Assembly: GCA_050299555.1 (NCBI GenBank)
Contig: JBNKWA010000053.1
Span: 1-61,778 of the forward strand
Origin: JBNKWA01 sp050299555
Lineage (GTDB): Bacteria > Pseudomonadota > Alphaproteobacteria > Rhodobacterales > Rhodobacteraceae
Reading direction: 5' to 3'
Length of the DNA stretch: 61,778 nt
This document shows, in pieces, positions 15,612 through 26,371 of this stretch (position 1 is its first letter; each line of letters opens with the position of its first letter). A program made the translations under genes and the position numbers. Below the pieces are notes generated by a model. It searched no databases. It worked only from the letters and a program-made list of their open reading frames with translations, and was not told the origin of the DNA.

Positions 15612-17509
15612 CCCCGTTCCTGAAGCTTCTGTTCCGCAACCGGCTGGCCGCCATGGGGGCGGTGGTCATGACCGCCATCGTGGCGATCTGCCTGATAACC
15701 CCGCTGCTGCCGCTGCAGGACCCGGACGTCACCGATACCGGGTCGCGGTTTCTGGGGCCGTTCGAGGAAGGCCACGTGCTGGGCACCGACCATCTCGGCC
15801 GCGACCAGCTTTCGCGGCTCTTGTGGGGCACCCGGCTGTCGCTGACCGTCGGCTTTGTCGCGGCGCTGCTGGCGGCCGTGTTCGGCTCGCTGATCGGCGT
15901 CACCGCGGGCTATTTCGGCGGCCGCACCGACAATTTGATGATGCGCGGCGTCGACATGCTGATGGCCTTTCCCTACATCCTTTTGGCGCTGGCCATCGTC
16001 GCCGCGCTGGGGCCTGGCCTGCTGAATGCGCTGATCGCCGTAGCCGCCGTCAACATCCCCTATTTCGCCCGCAATATCCGTGGCATATCGGCCGGTCTTG
16101 CGGCCCGCGAGTTCATCGACGCGGCGCGGCTGTCGGGCAAGGGCCATCTGTCGATCATCCTGACCGAGCTTCTGCCCAACGTGGTGCCGGTGATCGTCAT
16201 CGCCATGTCCACCACCATCGGCTGGATGATCCTGGAGACCGCGGGCCTGTCGTTCCTCGGCCTCGGCTCGCAGCCGCCGCAGGCCGATCTCGGCTCGATG
16301 CTGGGCGAGGCGCGGGCGGCGCTGATCACCGCGCCCCATACCTCGATCATCCCCGGCGTGATGATCTTTCTCATCGTCATGTCGATCAACCTGCTGGGCG
16401 ACGGGGTGAGGGACGCGCTCGACCCGCGGCTGCGGTCGGGCGCCCTGTCGCGGCCGCGTGCCATGACGCTGGTGGAGCGCAGGTCGATACCGCCCGAGAA
16501 GCCGGCCGAGAAGCCGGCCGACGGGCTTCTGGAACTCGACGGGCTGGAAACCCAGTTCCATGTCGGCCGGCGCGTCTACCGCGCCGTGGGCGGGGTCAGC
16601 CTGTCCATCGCGCCGGGCGAATGCCTGGGGCTGATCGGCGAATCCGGCTCGGGCAAGTCGGTGACGGCGCTGTCGGTGATGGGGCTGGTGGCCTCGCCGC
16701 CCGGCGTCATCACCGGTGGAGCGGTGCGGCTCGAATCGCGCGACGTGCTGGCCATGCCGTATCGCGAGCTGCGCGAGCTGCGCGGGCGGCGCGTGGCCTA
16801 TATCTTCCAGGATCCGCTTTCGACGCTGCATCCGCTCTATCGCGTCGGCGACCAGATGATCGAGGCCATCGCCGTCCACGGGCTGATGTCGCGCGCCGCC
16901 GCCCGCGAGCGCTGCCTTGACCTTCTCAAGGTCGTGCGCATCCCCAATGCCGAGCGGCGGATGCAGAGCTTCCCGCACGAGCTTTCGGGCGGCATGCGCC
17001 AGCGCATCGGCATCGCCATGGCGCTGCTGAACGACCCCGACGTGATCATCGCCGACGAGCCGACAACCGCGCTCGACGTCACCGTGCAGGCGCAGATCCT
17101 GGCCCTGCTGGACGAGTTGCGGCGCTCGCGCAACCTTTCGATCCTGTTCATCACCCATGATTTCGGCGTGGTCGGGCAGCTCTGCGACCGGGTGGCGGTG
17201 ATGTATGCCGGCCGCATCGTCGAGACCGGACCGACGCGCGAGGTTCTGGCCGCGCCGGCGCATCCCTATACCCGGCGGCTGATCCAGTCGGTGCCGGAAC
17301 TCGGCGGCGGCAGGCGCGAGCTGGCCTCGATCCCCGGCCTGCCGCCGGCGGTCGATGCGCTGCCGTCGGGCTGTGCCTTCGCGCCGCGCTGCGACAAGGC
17401 GATGGATGCCTGCCTGCGGGGCGAGATCTCGCTCGAAGGCGCCGGCGCACGGTCGGTTCGCTGCCTCTATCCCGAGACCGACAAGGTCCTCCAGGAGGTG
17501 CCGGCATGA
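15608..17509 (+). CDS. ABC transporter permease - ATP-binding protein fusion (DppC-DppD type)
   Basis: One 633-residue chain joins an inner-membrane permease and a nucleotide-binding domain. Residues 1 to about 285 are DppC-like (LGTDHLGRDQLSRLLWGTR, the EFIDAARLSGKG coupling loop, LGDGVRDALDPRLR). A linker with a repeated EKPAEKPAD follows. From about residue 305 the ATPase has Walker A GESGSGKS, signature ELSGGMRQRIGIAMALL, Walker B VIIADEPTTALD and the C-terminal oligopeptide-type cysteine segment (GCAFAPRCDKAMDAC). The GTG start overlaps the previous stop as GTGA and the stop overlaps the next ATG. Fused proteins of this kind are known in alphaproteobacteria. An internal ATG near 16464 could also give a separate ATPase. 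Confidence 0.9.
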   Translation: MTPFLKLLFRNRLAAMGAVVMTAIVAICLITPLLPLQDPDVTDTGSRFLGPFEEGHVLGTDHLGRDQLSRLLWGTRLSLTVGFVAALLAAVFGSLIGVTAGYFGGRTDNLMMRGVDMLMAFPYILLALAIVAALGPGLLNALIAVAAVNIPYFARNIRGISAGLAAREFIDAARLSGKGHLSIILTELLPNVVPVIVIAMSTTIGWMILETAGLSFLGLGSQPPQADLGSMLGEARAALITAPHTSIIPGVMIFLIVMSINLLGDGVRDALDPRLRSGALSRPRAMTLVERRSIPPEKPAEKPADGLLELDGLETQFHVGRRVYRAVGGVSLSIAPGECLGLIGESGSGKSVTALSVMGLVASPPGVITGGAVRLESRDVLAMPYRELRELRGRRVAYIFQDPLSTLHPLYRVGDQMIEAIAVHGLMSRAAARERCLDLLKVVRIPNAERRMQSFPHELSGGMRQRIGIAMALLNDPDVIIADEPTTALDVTVQAQILALLDELRRSRNLSILFITHDFGVVGQLCDRVAVMYAGRIVETGPTREVLAAPAHPYTRRLIQSVPELGGGRRELASIPGLPPAVDALPSGCAFAPRCDKAMDACLRGEISLEGAGARSVRCLYPETDKVLQEVPA

Positions 17510-18456
17510 CCGAGGCCCTGCGGGTGACCAACCTGTCGAAGTCCTTTCCGGTGGGGCGGGGCCTGTTCCGCGGCGCCTCGGCCGAGGTCAAGGCGCTGCG
17601 CCCCGTCGATCTTGCGGTGATGGAGGGCGAGACCCTGGGCATCGTCGGCGAATCGGGCTGCGGCAAGTCCACGCTGGCGCGGATGCTGGTGGGGCTGCTG
17701 ACACCCTCGACCGGCGAGATCACCATCGCCGGCCGGCCCCTCGACGTCTCCGACCGCAAGCTGTCGAGCCAGCAGATCCAGTACGTCTTTCAGGACCCGA
17801 TCTCGTCGCTGAACCCGCGCAAGACCATCCGCCAGATCATGGAGGCGCCGCTTCGGGCGCTGTTCGGGCTGGGCGCCGCCGAACGGGCCGCGCGCATCGC
17901 CGCGGTCTTCGACAGCGTCAATCTGCGGCCCGAGTTCCTCGACCGGTATCCGCACGAGTTCTCGGGCGGTCAGGCACAGCGCATCGGCATCGCCCGGGCG
18001 CTGCTGGCGCGGCCGAAGATCATCGTGCTGGACGAGCCGGTCTCGGCCCTCGACGTCTCGGTGCAGGCGCAGGTGCTGAACCTGCTGGCGGGACTGCGCG
18101 AGAAGTTCGGCCTGACCTATCTGTTCATCAGTCACGACCTTGCGGTGGTCGAGGCGGTCAGCGACCGGGTGGCGGTGCTCTATTTCGGCAAGGTGGTGGA
18201 GATCGGTCCGGCCGAAGGCATCTTTGCCAGCCCGCGCCATCCCTATACAAGGCTTCTGGCCGACAGCGCCCCGGCCATCGGCAAGCCGTTTTCCGTCCGC
18301 GACGGGCGCGAGACCGAGCTGCCCGATCCCTTGAACCCGCCGCCGGGCTGCCCCTTCGCCGCCCGGTGTCCGCGGGCGATCGACCGTTGCCGGGTCGAGG
18401 AACCGGCGCTCGAACCCATGGGAGAAGGCCAACTTGCCGCCTGCTTCAACCCCTGA
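17506..18456 (+). CDS. ABC transporter ATP-binding protein (DppF type)
   Basis: The second ATPase of the peptide-type importer, 316 residues. Walker A is GESGCGKS, the signature is EFSGGQAQRIGIARALL, and Walker B is IIVLDEPVSALDVS. The C-terminal GCPFAARCPRAIDRC cysteines match the oligopeptide ATPase extension, which often binds a small Fe-S cluster or zinc. It overlaps the permease-ATPase fusion by ATGA and pairs with it as a heterodimer. Its 3' end overlaps the regulator gene by 23 bases. Confidence 0.93.
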   Translation: MTEALRVTNLSKSFPVGRGLFRGASAEVKALRPVDLAVMEGETLGIVGESGCGKSTLARMLVGLLTPSTGEITIAGRPLDVSDRKLSSQQIQYVFQDPISSLNPRKTIRQIMEAPLRALFGLGAAERAARIAAVFDSVNLRPEFLDRYPHEFSGGQAQRIGIARALLARPKIIVLDEPVSALDVSVQAQVLNLLAGLREKFGLTYLFISHDLAVVEAVSDRVAVLYFGKVVEIGPAEGIFASPRHPYTRLLADSAPAIGKPFSVRDGRETELPDPLNPPPGCPFAARCPRAIDRCRVEEPALEPMGEGQLAACFNP

Positions 18457-19216
18457 GCCCCGGACTGCGCCGAAGCCGCCGACCAAGCGCACCCGCCAGG
18501 TCGCCGGGCACCTGAAGTCCTATATCGTCGAGCAGGGCCTGCGCCCGGGCGACCGGCTGCCGGGCGAGGCCGAGCTGATGCAGCTTCTCGACCGCTCCAA
18601 GGGCACGGTGCGCGAGGCGATGCGCATCCTGGAGGCCGAGGGGCTCTTGCGCACCCGCACCGGCCCGGGCGGGGGCGTCTTTGTCTCCGACGTGCCCGAG
18701 CCCAGGGCGGCGGGCCTGCTGGCCAACTATTTCTACTTCCGCGACCTCAGCATCGACGATCTCTACCAGATCCGCATCCAGCTCGAGCCCGAACTTGCCG
18801 CGGCGGTCGCCGGGCGGCTCGACGCGGCGACCATCGCCCGGTTCCGCGCCGCGGCGCATGCCTTCGACCAGCCGCCCGCCACGCCCGAGGAGGAACGCGC
18901 CCAGCATGTCGCCTCGCTCGACTTCCACCGCGAGCTTGCGGCGCAATGCGACAACCCGCTGCTGTCCTTCCTGGTCCGTTTCGTGGCCCAGATGCTGTCC
19001 TATGTCACCGTGACCCGGCATCTCTATCTGCCCCACAACCGCGAGCTCTGGGAGCGCGGGCAGGAATACCACGCCCGGCTTCTCGATGCGCTGGAGGCCG
19101 GCGAGGCGGAGGCGGCGCGGGCGGTGATGCGGGCGCATATGGAGACCGCGCTGGTCCTGATGCGCCGGCAGGAGTCGCAGATGTCGAAGCGCTTTCTCGA
19201 CCGGCTCGACGTTTGA
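18434..19216 (+). CDS. GntR-family regulator with FCD ligand domain
   Basis: A 260-residue FadR/VanR-type regulator. Residues about 20-85 form the winged helix (LRPGDRLPGEAELMQLLDRSKGTVREA, LEAEGLLRTRTGPGGGVFV). Residues about 100-240 form the all-helical FCD domain, with metal-ligand-like D and H positions (LDFHRELA, YHARLLDALEAGEAEAA). A TTG start at 18434 is chosen because GGAGAAGG sits five bases upstream inside dppF. It ends the transporter operon and most likely controls it, and perhaps the divergent amidase, through the 22-bp palindrome at 12957. The inducer would be the imported compound or a breakdown product. Confidence 0.9.
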   Translation: MPPASTPEPRTAPKPPTKRTRQVAGHLKSYIVEQGLRPGDRLPGEAELMQLLDRSKGTVREAMRILEAEGLLRTRTGPGGGVFVSDVPEPRAAGLLANYFYFRDLSIDDLYQIRIQLEPELAAAVAGRLDAATIARFRAAAHAFDQPPATPEEERAQHVASLDFHRELAAQCDNPLLSFLVRFVAQMLSYVTVTRHLYLPHNRELWERGQEYHARLLDALEAGEAEAARAVMRAHMETALVLMRRQESQMSKRFLDRLDV

Positions 19217-19279
19217 TCTTCAGGCGCGTCTGTCTTCTTGGCCAAAGTACTCCCCTGGGGGTGAGGCGCGTCAGCGCCG

Positions 19280-19300
19280 AGGGGGGCGGGCAGCCCCCCT
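19280..19300. terminator. GC-rich hairpin after the GntR gene
   Basis: AGGGGGGC (19280-19287) pairs with GCCCCCCT (19293-19300) around a five-base loop. No T-run follows, so it is a weak intrinsic terminator or a processed 3' end. It lies in the 180-base gap between the regulator and ychF. Confidence 0.5.
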
Positions 19301-19396
19301 TCCGCCTCCCCTCCGTCTCCCCCTCCGTCGTCGCCGGCTTGCGCCCGCGGCACCGCTGACCTAGACAGCCGCCGGCACAGGGCCGGGAGAGACCGC

Positions 19397-20494
19397 ATGG
19401 GCTTCAAGATGGGAATCGTCGGGCTGCCGAATGTGGGCAAGTCGACGCTCTTCAACGCGCTGACCCGCACCGCGGCGGCGCAGGCGGCGAACTTCCCGTT
19501 CTGCACCATCGAGCCGAACGTGGGCGAGGTGGCGGTGCCGGACGCGCGGCTCGACCGGCTGGCGGAAATCGCGAAGTCGAAGCAGATCATCCCCACCCGC
19601 ATGACCTTCGTCGACATCGCCGGTCTGGTGCGCGGCGCGTCCAAGGGCGAGGGGCTCGGCAACCAGTTCCTGGCCAATATCCGCGAATGCGACGCCATCG
19701 CCCATGTGCTGCGCTGCTTCGAGGATGACGACGTCACCCATGTGGCCGGCGCCGTCGATCCGGTGGCCGATGCCGAGACGGTCGAGACCGAGCTGATGCT
19801 GGCGGACCTGGAATCGATCGAGCGCCGGGTGGCCGGGCTCGCGCGCAGGATCAAGGGTGGCGACAAGGAGGCGGTGGCGCAGGAGCGGCTGCTTGCCGCC
19901 GCAAGGGCGGCGCTGGAGCAGGGCCGCCCGGCCCGCAGCGTAGCGGTGGCCGAGGATGACCGCAGGGCCTGGGACATGCTGCAGCTTCTGACCGCCAAAC
20001 CGGTGCTTTACGTCTGCAATGTCGACGAGGGCTCGGCGGCCACCGGCAACGCGCTGTCGGCGAAGGTGGCCGAGATGGCGGCCAGGCAAGGCGCCGGCGC
20101 GGTGGTGATCTCGGCCGCCATCGAGGAGGAGATCGCCCAGCTTGCCGATGACGAGCGGGCCGAGTTCCTGACCGATCTGGGGCTCGAGGAAGCCGGCCTC
20201 GACCGGCTGATCCGCGAGGGCTATCGGCTCCTGGGGCTGATGACCTATTTCACCGTCGGCCCCAAGGAGGCACGGGCCTGGACCATCCCGGTGGGCACGC
20301 TGGCGCCGCAGGCGGCGGGCGTCATCCACGGCGATTTCGAGAAGGGCTTCATCCGCGCCGAGACCATCGCCTATGACGACTTCGTGCGCCTCGGCGGCGA
20401 GACCGCGGCCAAGGAGGCCGGCCGGATGCGGGTCGAAGGCAAGGGCTATGAGGTCAAGGACGGCGACGTCCTGCACTTTCTCTTCAACGCCTGA
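19397..20494 (+). CDS. ychF: Redox-responsive ATPase/GTPase YchF (OLA1 family)
   Basis: A 365-residue TRAFAC-class P-loop protein of the Obg-related YchF family. The P-loop is GLPNVGKST (residues 9-17). G3 is DIAGLV. The G4 position reads NVDE instead of NKxD, the change that makes YchF prefer ATP to GTP. A coiled-coil hairpin insert spans roughly residues 125-190, and the C-terminal TGS domain ends with the family sequence GDVLHFLFNA. It acts on ribosomes and the oxidative stress response in other bacteria. It starts after GGGAGAGACCGC and stands alone between two terminator-like regions. Confidence 0.96.
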   Translation: MGFKMGIVGLPNVGKSTLFNALTRTAAAQAANFPFCTIEPNVGEVAVPDARLDRLAEIAKSKQIIPTRMTFVDIAGLVRGASKGEGLGNQFLANIRECDAIAHVLRCFEDDDVTHVAGAVDPVADAETVETELMLADLESIERRVAGLARRIKGGDKEAVAQERLLAAARAALEQGRPARSVAVAEDDRRAWDMLQLLTAKPVLYVCNVDEGSAATGNALSAKVAEMAARQGAGAVVISAAIEEEIAQLADDERAEFLTDLGLEEAGLDRLIREGYRLLGLMTYFTVGPKEARAWTIPVGTLAPQAAGVIHGDFEKGFIRAETIAYDDFVRLGGETAAKEAGRMRVEGKGYEVKDGDVLHFLFNA

Positions 20495-20574
20495 TCGCGC
20501 CACCCGCATGGCCCGCGGGGCGCTCCCCCCCCGCCCACCCCCGCGCCCCGCAGGCCTTGCGGGGGGCGCGATCA
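20492..20574. terminator. Convergent terminator region between ychF and metH
   Basis: TGATCGCGCC (20492-20501, containing the ychF stop) is the reverse complement of GGCGCGATCA (20565-20574). Inside, GCGCCCCGCA (20543-20552) pairs with most of 20558-20569 around GGCCT. The same arm motif as the 34-bp inverted repeat near 4598 occurs here in diverged form. The two genes converge, so this probably stops both. Confidence 0.6.
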
Positions 20575-20596
20575 GAGGGCGCGGCCCTGGCCGGCC

Positions 20597-23253
20597 TCAG
20601 CCGGTCTTCAGCATGCCCCGGGCCGGTGGCGTGTAGCCCAGGTTGGGCGCCAGCCAGGCCTCGGCCTCGGCGATCTCCTCGCCGCGCCGGCGGGCATGAT
20701 CGGCCACCTGGTCGGCGCCGATCCGGCCGACACCGAAATAGGCCGAGCCCGGATGGGCGAAATAGAGCCCCGAGACCGCCGCCGCCGGCCACATGGCGCA
20801 GGATTCGGTCAGCGTGATGCCGGTGTGCCGGCCGGCGTCGAGCAGCTCGAACAGCGGCCGCTTCAGCCGGTGGTCGGGGCAGGCGGGATAACCCGGCGCC
20901 GGGCGGATACCGCGATAGCGCTCGGCGATCAGGTCCGCATTGGCGAGCGTCTCGTCGGCCGCATAGCCCCAGAGCGACCGGCGGACCCGCGCGTGCAGCG
21001 CCTCTGCGAACGCCTCGGCCAGCCGGTCGCCCAGCGCCTGCACCATGATGGCGCTGTAGTCGTCGCCCTCGGCCTTGAACCGTTCCGCCAGCGTGTGGAC
21101 CTCGGGGCCCGAGGTGACCGCGAAGCCGCCGATCCAGTCGGGGATGCCCATGGGCGCGACGAAGTCGGCCAGGCACATATGGGCCCGCGCGCCGCTTTTC
21201 CGCGCCTGCTGGCGAAGCTGCGGCAGGCGCGCCGCCTCGGCCCGTCGCGCCTCGTCGGTCCAGATCACGATGTCGTCGTCGTCGCCATTGGCGGGCCAGA
21301 GGCCGACCACCCCCCGGGGCGTGAACCAGCCCTCGGCGCAGATGCGGTCGAGCATCGCCAGGGCGTTTCCATGGAGCTCGCGCGCCGCCGCGCCCCTTTC
21401 GGCATGGTCGAGGATCGCCGGGTACTGGCCCGGCAGCTCCCACGTGGCGAAGAAGGGCGACCAGTCGATGAAATCCCGCAGCGCCCCGGCGGTCATGTCG
21501 TCGATCACGGTCAGCCCCGGTGTCTGCGGCGCCGGCGGCAGGTAGTTGTCCCAGCCGCCGTCGAAGCGGTTGGACCGCGCCTCCTCAATCGGCGTCACCG
21601 GCCGGTCGCCGACCCGCGCCGCCGCACCGCGCATGTCCTCCTGCTCGGCCGCCACCACCCGCATCAGCTCGGGCCGGGCCTCGGCCGACAGGAGCCGCGA
21701 GACCACGCCCACCGCCCGCGAGGCATCCTCCACATGGATCACGCCGTGGGCATACTCCGGCGCGATCTTCAGCGCCGTGTGCTTCTTCGAGGTGGTCGCG
21801 CCGCCGATCATGAGCGGCAGCGTCAGCCCCTGACGGGTCATCTCGCCGGCCACCTCGACCATGCGGTCCAGCGACGGCGTGATCAGCCCCGACAGGCCGA
21901 TGATGTCGGCCTTCTCGGCCACCGCGCGGGCCAGGATATCCTCGGTCGGCACCATCACCCCGAGATCGACCACGTCGTAGTTGTTGCATTGCAGGACGAC
22001 GCCGACGATGTTCTTGCCGATATCGTGCACGTCGCCCTTGACCGTCGCCATCAGCACCTTGCCCTTGGTGGTGCTGGCGCCCGAGGCCGCCTTTTCCGCT
22101 TCCATGAAGGGCAAGAGGTGCGCCACCGCGGCCTTCATCACCCGGGCCGACTTCACCACCTGCGGCAGGAACATCTTGCCGTCGCCGAAGAGGTCGCCGA
22201 CCACGTTCATGCCGCTCATCAGCGGCCCCTCGATGACGTCGAGCGGGCGCGCCGCCGCCTGCCGGCATTCCTCGGTGTCCGCCACCACGAAATCGGCGAT
22301 GCCATGCACAAGCGCGTGCTCCAGCCGCTTCTCCACCGGCGCCTCGCGCCATTTCGGATCGGCCTTCTCGGCGGCCTCGCCGCTGCCCCGGTAGCGGTCG
22401 GCGACGGCCAGCAGCCGGTCGGTGGCATCCGGCCGCCGGTTCAGGAGCACATCCTCGACCCGCTCGCGCAGTTCCTCGGGGATGTCGTCGTAGACGGTGA
22501 TCTGGCCGGCGTTCACGATCGCCATGTCGAGGCCCATGGGGATCGCGTGGTAGAGAAAGGCCGAATGCATCGCCTCGCGCACGGCGTTGTTGCCGCGGAA
22601 GCTGAACGAGACGTTCGACAGCCCGCCCGAGACATGCACCAGCGGCATCGCCTGCTTGATCATCCGCGTCGCCTCGAAGAAGGCGCGGGCATAGTCGTTA
22701 TGAGCCTCGATGCCGGTGGCCACGGCAAAGATGTTGGGATCGAAGATGATGTCCCAGGGATCGAACCCCGCCTTGCCCACCAGAAGGTCGTGGCTGCGCC
22801 GGCAGATCTCGAACTTGTGCCGGGCGGTCTCGGCCTGGCCGTTCTCGTCGAAGGCCATCACCACCACGGCGGCGCCATAGCGGCGCACGGTGCGCGCCTG
22901 CTCCAGGAACGCCGCCTCGCCCTCTTTCAGCGAGATCGAGTTCACCACCGGCCGGCCCTGGACGCATTTCAGCCCCGCCTCGATCACCTCGAACTTGGAC
23001 GAGTCGATCATCACCGGCACCCGGCTGATATCGGGCTCGGCGGCGAGCAGGTTCAGGAAGGTGGTCATCGCGGCGACGGAATCGAGCAGCCCCTCGTCCA
23101 TGTTCACGTCGATGATCTGGGCGCCGTTCTCGACCTGGCTGCGGGCGACCTCCAGCGCCGCCGCATAGTCGCCGTCCATGATCAGCTTCTTGAACTTGGC
23201 CGACCCGGTGACGTTGGTGCGCTCGCCGATGTTGACGAAGGTCGAGACGCCGC

Positions 23254-23257
<4 letters not shown>
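20597..23257 (-). CDS. metH: Cobalamin-dependent methionine synthase, folate/B12/activation part
   Basis: An 886-residue protein covering the last three modules of MetH. They are the pterin-binding domain (NIGERTNVTGSAKFKKLI, DVNMDEGLLDS), the cap and B12 domains with the cobalt-ligand motif DVHDIGKNIVGVVL near residue 410, and the S-adenosylmethionine reactivation domain (RPAPGYPACPDH, TGITLTESCAMWPAAAVSG). The homocysteine domain is a separate gene just upstream whose stop overlaps this ATG by four bases, so the two subunits are made together. It transfers the methyl group from methyltetrahydrofolate via cobalamin to homocysteine. Convergent with ychF. Confidence 0.96.
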
Positions 23258-24306
<1,049 letters not shown>

Positions 24307-24371
24307 TTCTGCAAGGAGCGTCTACATGGCCTTTTCCGGCGCCGAATGAAAGGGCCTGGCCCGGGGCGCGG

Positions 24372-25325
24372 TCAGGAAACGCCGTTCTTCTCGCGGTGGA
24401 ACTTGTCCTCGCGCGCGTCGCCGAACAGGCGCCGGCTTTCCAGGTGGGCGCGCTGGGCCGCATAGAACTCGGCCAGGAACGTGCGCGCCTCGGCGTCCGG
24501 GATCGGGTCGGTATATTCGATCCGCTTGGCGATGGTGGCCGCGACCTTGATGACGGTGGCCTTGTGGTTGGCCAGTGCGCGGCTGTCCAGCTTCTCCGGC
24601 CGGACCTGCAGCAGCGACTCAAGCGTCTGCAACTCGTAGCGGCCGTAATGGTCGAGCTGGTTCGGCAGGAACCGCGATGACGCCGCCTTGGTGGTGCCGG
24701 CGGCGGCCTGCCGCGCGAGATCGGGCAGCAGAACCGCCTTGGGCAGCTCGACGACCAGCGTGTTGGCGAGGATGTCGCCGAAGCGGCGGTTCCTGGGGCT
24801 GCGCATGGGAACCAGGATCAGGATGGCGATCCAGATCACCAGCGCCAGCCGCATCTCCCAGCTCAGGAACGCCGAGGCAAATAGATAGGTTCCGGGGACG
24901 AAGACCTCCATCTCCTTCATCAGGTTCCTCAGCGTCACGGCGTGGGCGCTGAGCGATCGGCCGTCGCCCGAGATCACCCTCAGCCCCATCAGGCGCTTGC
25001 CGATGGTCTGGCCGTTCCACATCAGCTCGGTGGCGACGTAGTAGGGAACCCGCATGGCAAAGAAGAGCAGGGCCGCGAGGGCGAAGATCGCCTCGGGGCC
25101 GACCAGCCCGCTGGCCGCCAGGAACCAGACCAGCAGGCCGATGGCAACGGCCGTCAGCAGCACGTCGACGATCTGGGCGCCAAAGCGGGCGCCGAGGCTG
25201 GCGACGGCGAAGCGCACCGGCACCCCCTCGGGCGGCAGCAGTTCGGCGATGCGGATGCGCGGGCCGGCACGACGGTCGCCCTTGCGGCGATCCTTGCGCC
25301 GCCGTCTGCGCAGGGGCCAGATCAC
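24372..25325 (-). CDS. RDD-family membrane protein
   Basis: A 317-residue protein. The GTG start at 25325 overlaps the stop of the SpoIIM-like gene (GTGA). A basic N-terminus (RRRRRKDRRKGDRRAG) is followed by the RDD domain: LGARFGAQIVDVLLTAVA, a second hydrophobic segment, GQTIGKRLMGLRVI, then NLMKE with a further hydrophobic pair and RRFGDILANTLVV. The soluble C-terminus (about residue 205 on) is charged and helical and lacks a recognised domain. It is the last gene of a six-gene operon. RDD proteins are often transport- or envelope-related, with function unproven here. Confidence 0.87.
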   Translation of the reverse strand: MIWPLRRRRRKDRRKGDRRAGPRIRIAELLPPEGVPVRFAVASLGARFGAQIVDVLLTAVAIGLLVWFLAASGLVGPEAIFALAALLFFAMRVPYYVATELMWNGQTIGKRLMGLRVISGDGRSLSAHAVTLRNLMKEMEVFVPGTYLFASAFLSWEMRLALVIWIAILILVPMRSPRNRRFGDILANTLVVELPKAVLLPDLARQAAAGTTKAASSRFLPNQLDHYGRYELQTLESLLQVRPEKLDSRALANHKATVIKVAATIAKRIEYTDPIPDAEARTFLAEFYAAQRAHLESRRLFGDAREDKFHREKNGVS

Positions 25326-26371
25326 GGCCGGACCCCGCCGCGCGCCGGCGTGCGGCCGCCAAGCAGGAACCAGGCCAGCCACAGCGCGCCGATCCCCCAG
25401 CCGATGACCAGCCGCAGGTTCATGTCCTGCACCAGTTGCCGGAAGAACCCTTCGAGGATCGCCGCCACCGTCAGCATCAGCGCCGCGAGGATGGCCAGTT
25501 TCACCGCATCGCGGCCGGCCGCCCGCAACGCGTCGCCGCGCGGTGCGTCGCCGGGAAACAGCAGCGCCAGCCCGAGGTGATAGCCGCCGCCGCAGGCGAT
25601 GATGATGGCGCCGATCTCGGTCACGCCGTGGATCGACAGCCAGCCGGCGATGTCGGGGCCGACGCCGCGATCCACGTGCAGCGCCACGAAGACACCCAGC
25701 ATCAGCCCGTTGGAGAAGGTCAGAGCAAAGCTGGGCACGCAGGCCAGCACCCCGAGCGAGAACACGAAAAGCGCGATTTGCGTGTTGTGCGAGAAGAGGT
25801 AGCTGGCAAAGGCCGCCAGCGCCTCGCCCCGTGGCGGCTGCGCCTGATAGATCACCCGCAGCAGTTCCTCGCGCGATGATGACAGCCCGCGCCCGCCGGC
25901 CAGGCCCGAGGGCATGAAGGTGTCGTACCAGGTCGGGTCGTCGAGAAAGAGCAGATACCCCGCCGCGGCACCCAGGGCCGTCGTCAGCAGCGCCAGCATC
26001 ACCGCCAGCCAGCAGCGGCGCACCGCGTTCGGGATGCCGGTGACCAGAAGCCGGGTGACCACGCCCCTGAGCGTCTCCTGCGGCGCATAGACCGCCAGAT
26101 AGGCGCGGGCGCACAACGTCTCGAGATAGGCCAGCAGAGCCCGGTCGAGCGAGATTTCACGGGCCAGCGACAACGAGGTCATGGCCTGCCGGTAAAGCGT
26201 GGCGAGGTCGCGCGCCTCGTCGAAGCCGAGCCCGCGCAGCCCCTTGCGCTCGACCCGCGCCACCAGCCGGTCCAGTCGCTGCCAGTCGTTCTCGCGCTCG
26301 GCCCGGAACCGCGCCGAGCGGATCAGCCCGGCGCGCTCGTCGCCCGTCAGCGCGGCGTCGGCATAGCTCAT
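25322..26371 (-). CDS. Stage II sporulation protein M-like (DUF95) membrane protein
   Basis: A 349-residue protein starting at ATG 26371, which overlaps the DUF58 stop by four bases. The N-terminal 100 residues are helical and charged. Several hydrophobic segments follow, separated by the family pattern: FLDDPTWYDTF, FASYLFSHNTQIALFVFSLGVL, FSNGLMLGVFVALH and SIHGVTEIGAIIIACGGGYHLGLALLFPG. The organism is not expected to sporulate; this family is widespread outside spore formers, where it accompanies MoxR, DUF58 and RDD genes as here. Molecular role unknown. Confidence 0.88.
   Translation of the reverse strand: MSYADAALTGDERAGLIRSARFRAERENDWQRLDRLVARVERKGLRGLGFDEARDLATLYRQAMTSLSLAREISLDRALLAYLETLCARAYLAVYAPQETLRGVVTRLLVTGIPNAVRRCWLAVMLALLTTALGAAAGYLLFLDDPTWYDTFMPSGLAGGRGLSSSREELLRVIYQAQPPRGEALAAFASYLFSHNTQIALFVFSLGVLACVPSFALTFSNGLMLGVFVALHVDRGVGPDIAGWLSIHGVTEIGAIIIACGGGYHLGLALLFPGDAPRGDALRAAGRDAVKLAILAALMLTVAAILEGFFRQLVQDMNLRLVIGWGIGALWLAWFLLGGRTPARGGVRP

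Noticed and set aside
24307..24371. A SAM, SAH or cobalamin riboswitch upstream of metH.
   Set aside because: The gap is 65 bases and lacks recognisable aptamer cores; a small stem around CGGCGCCG is all that can be seen.
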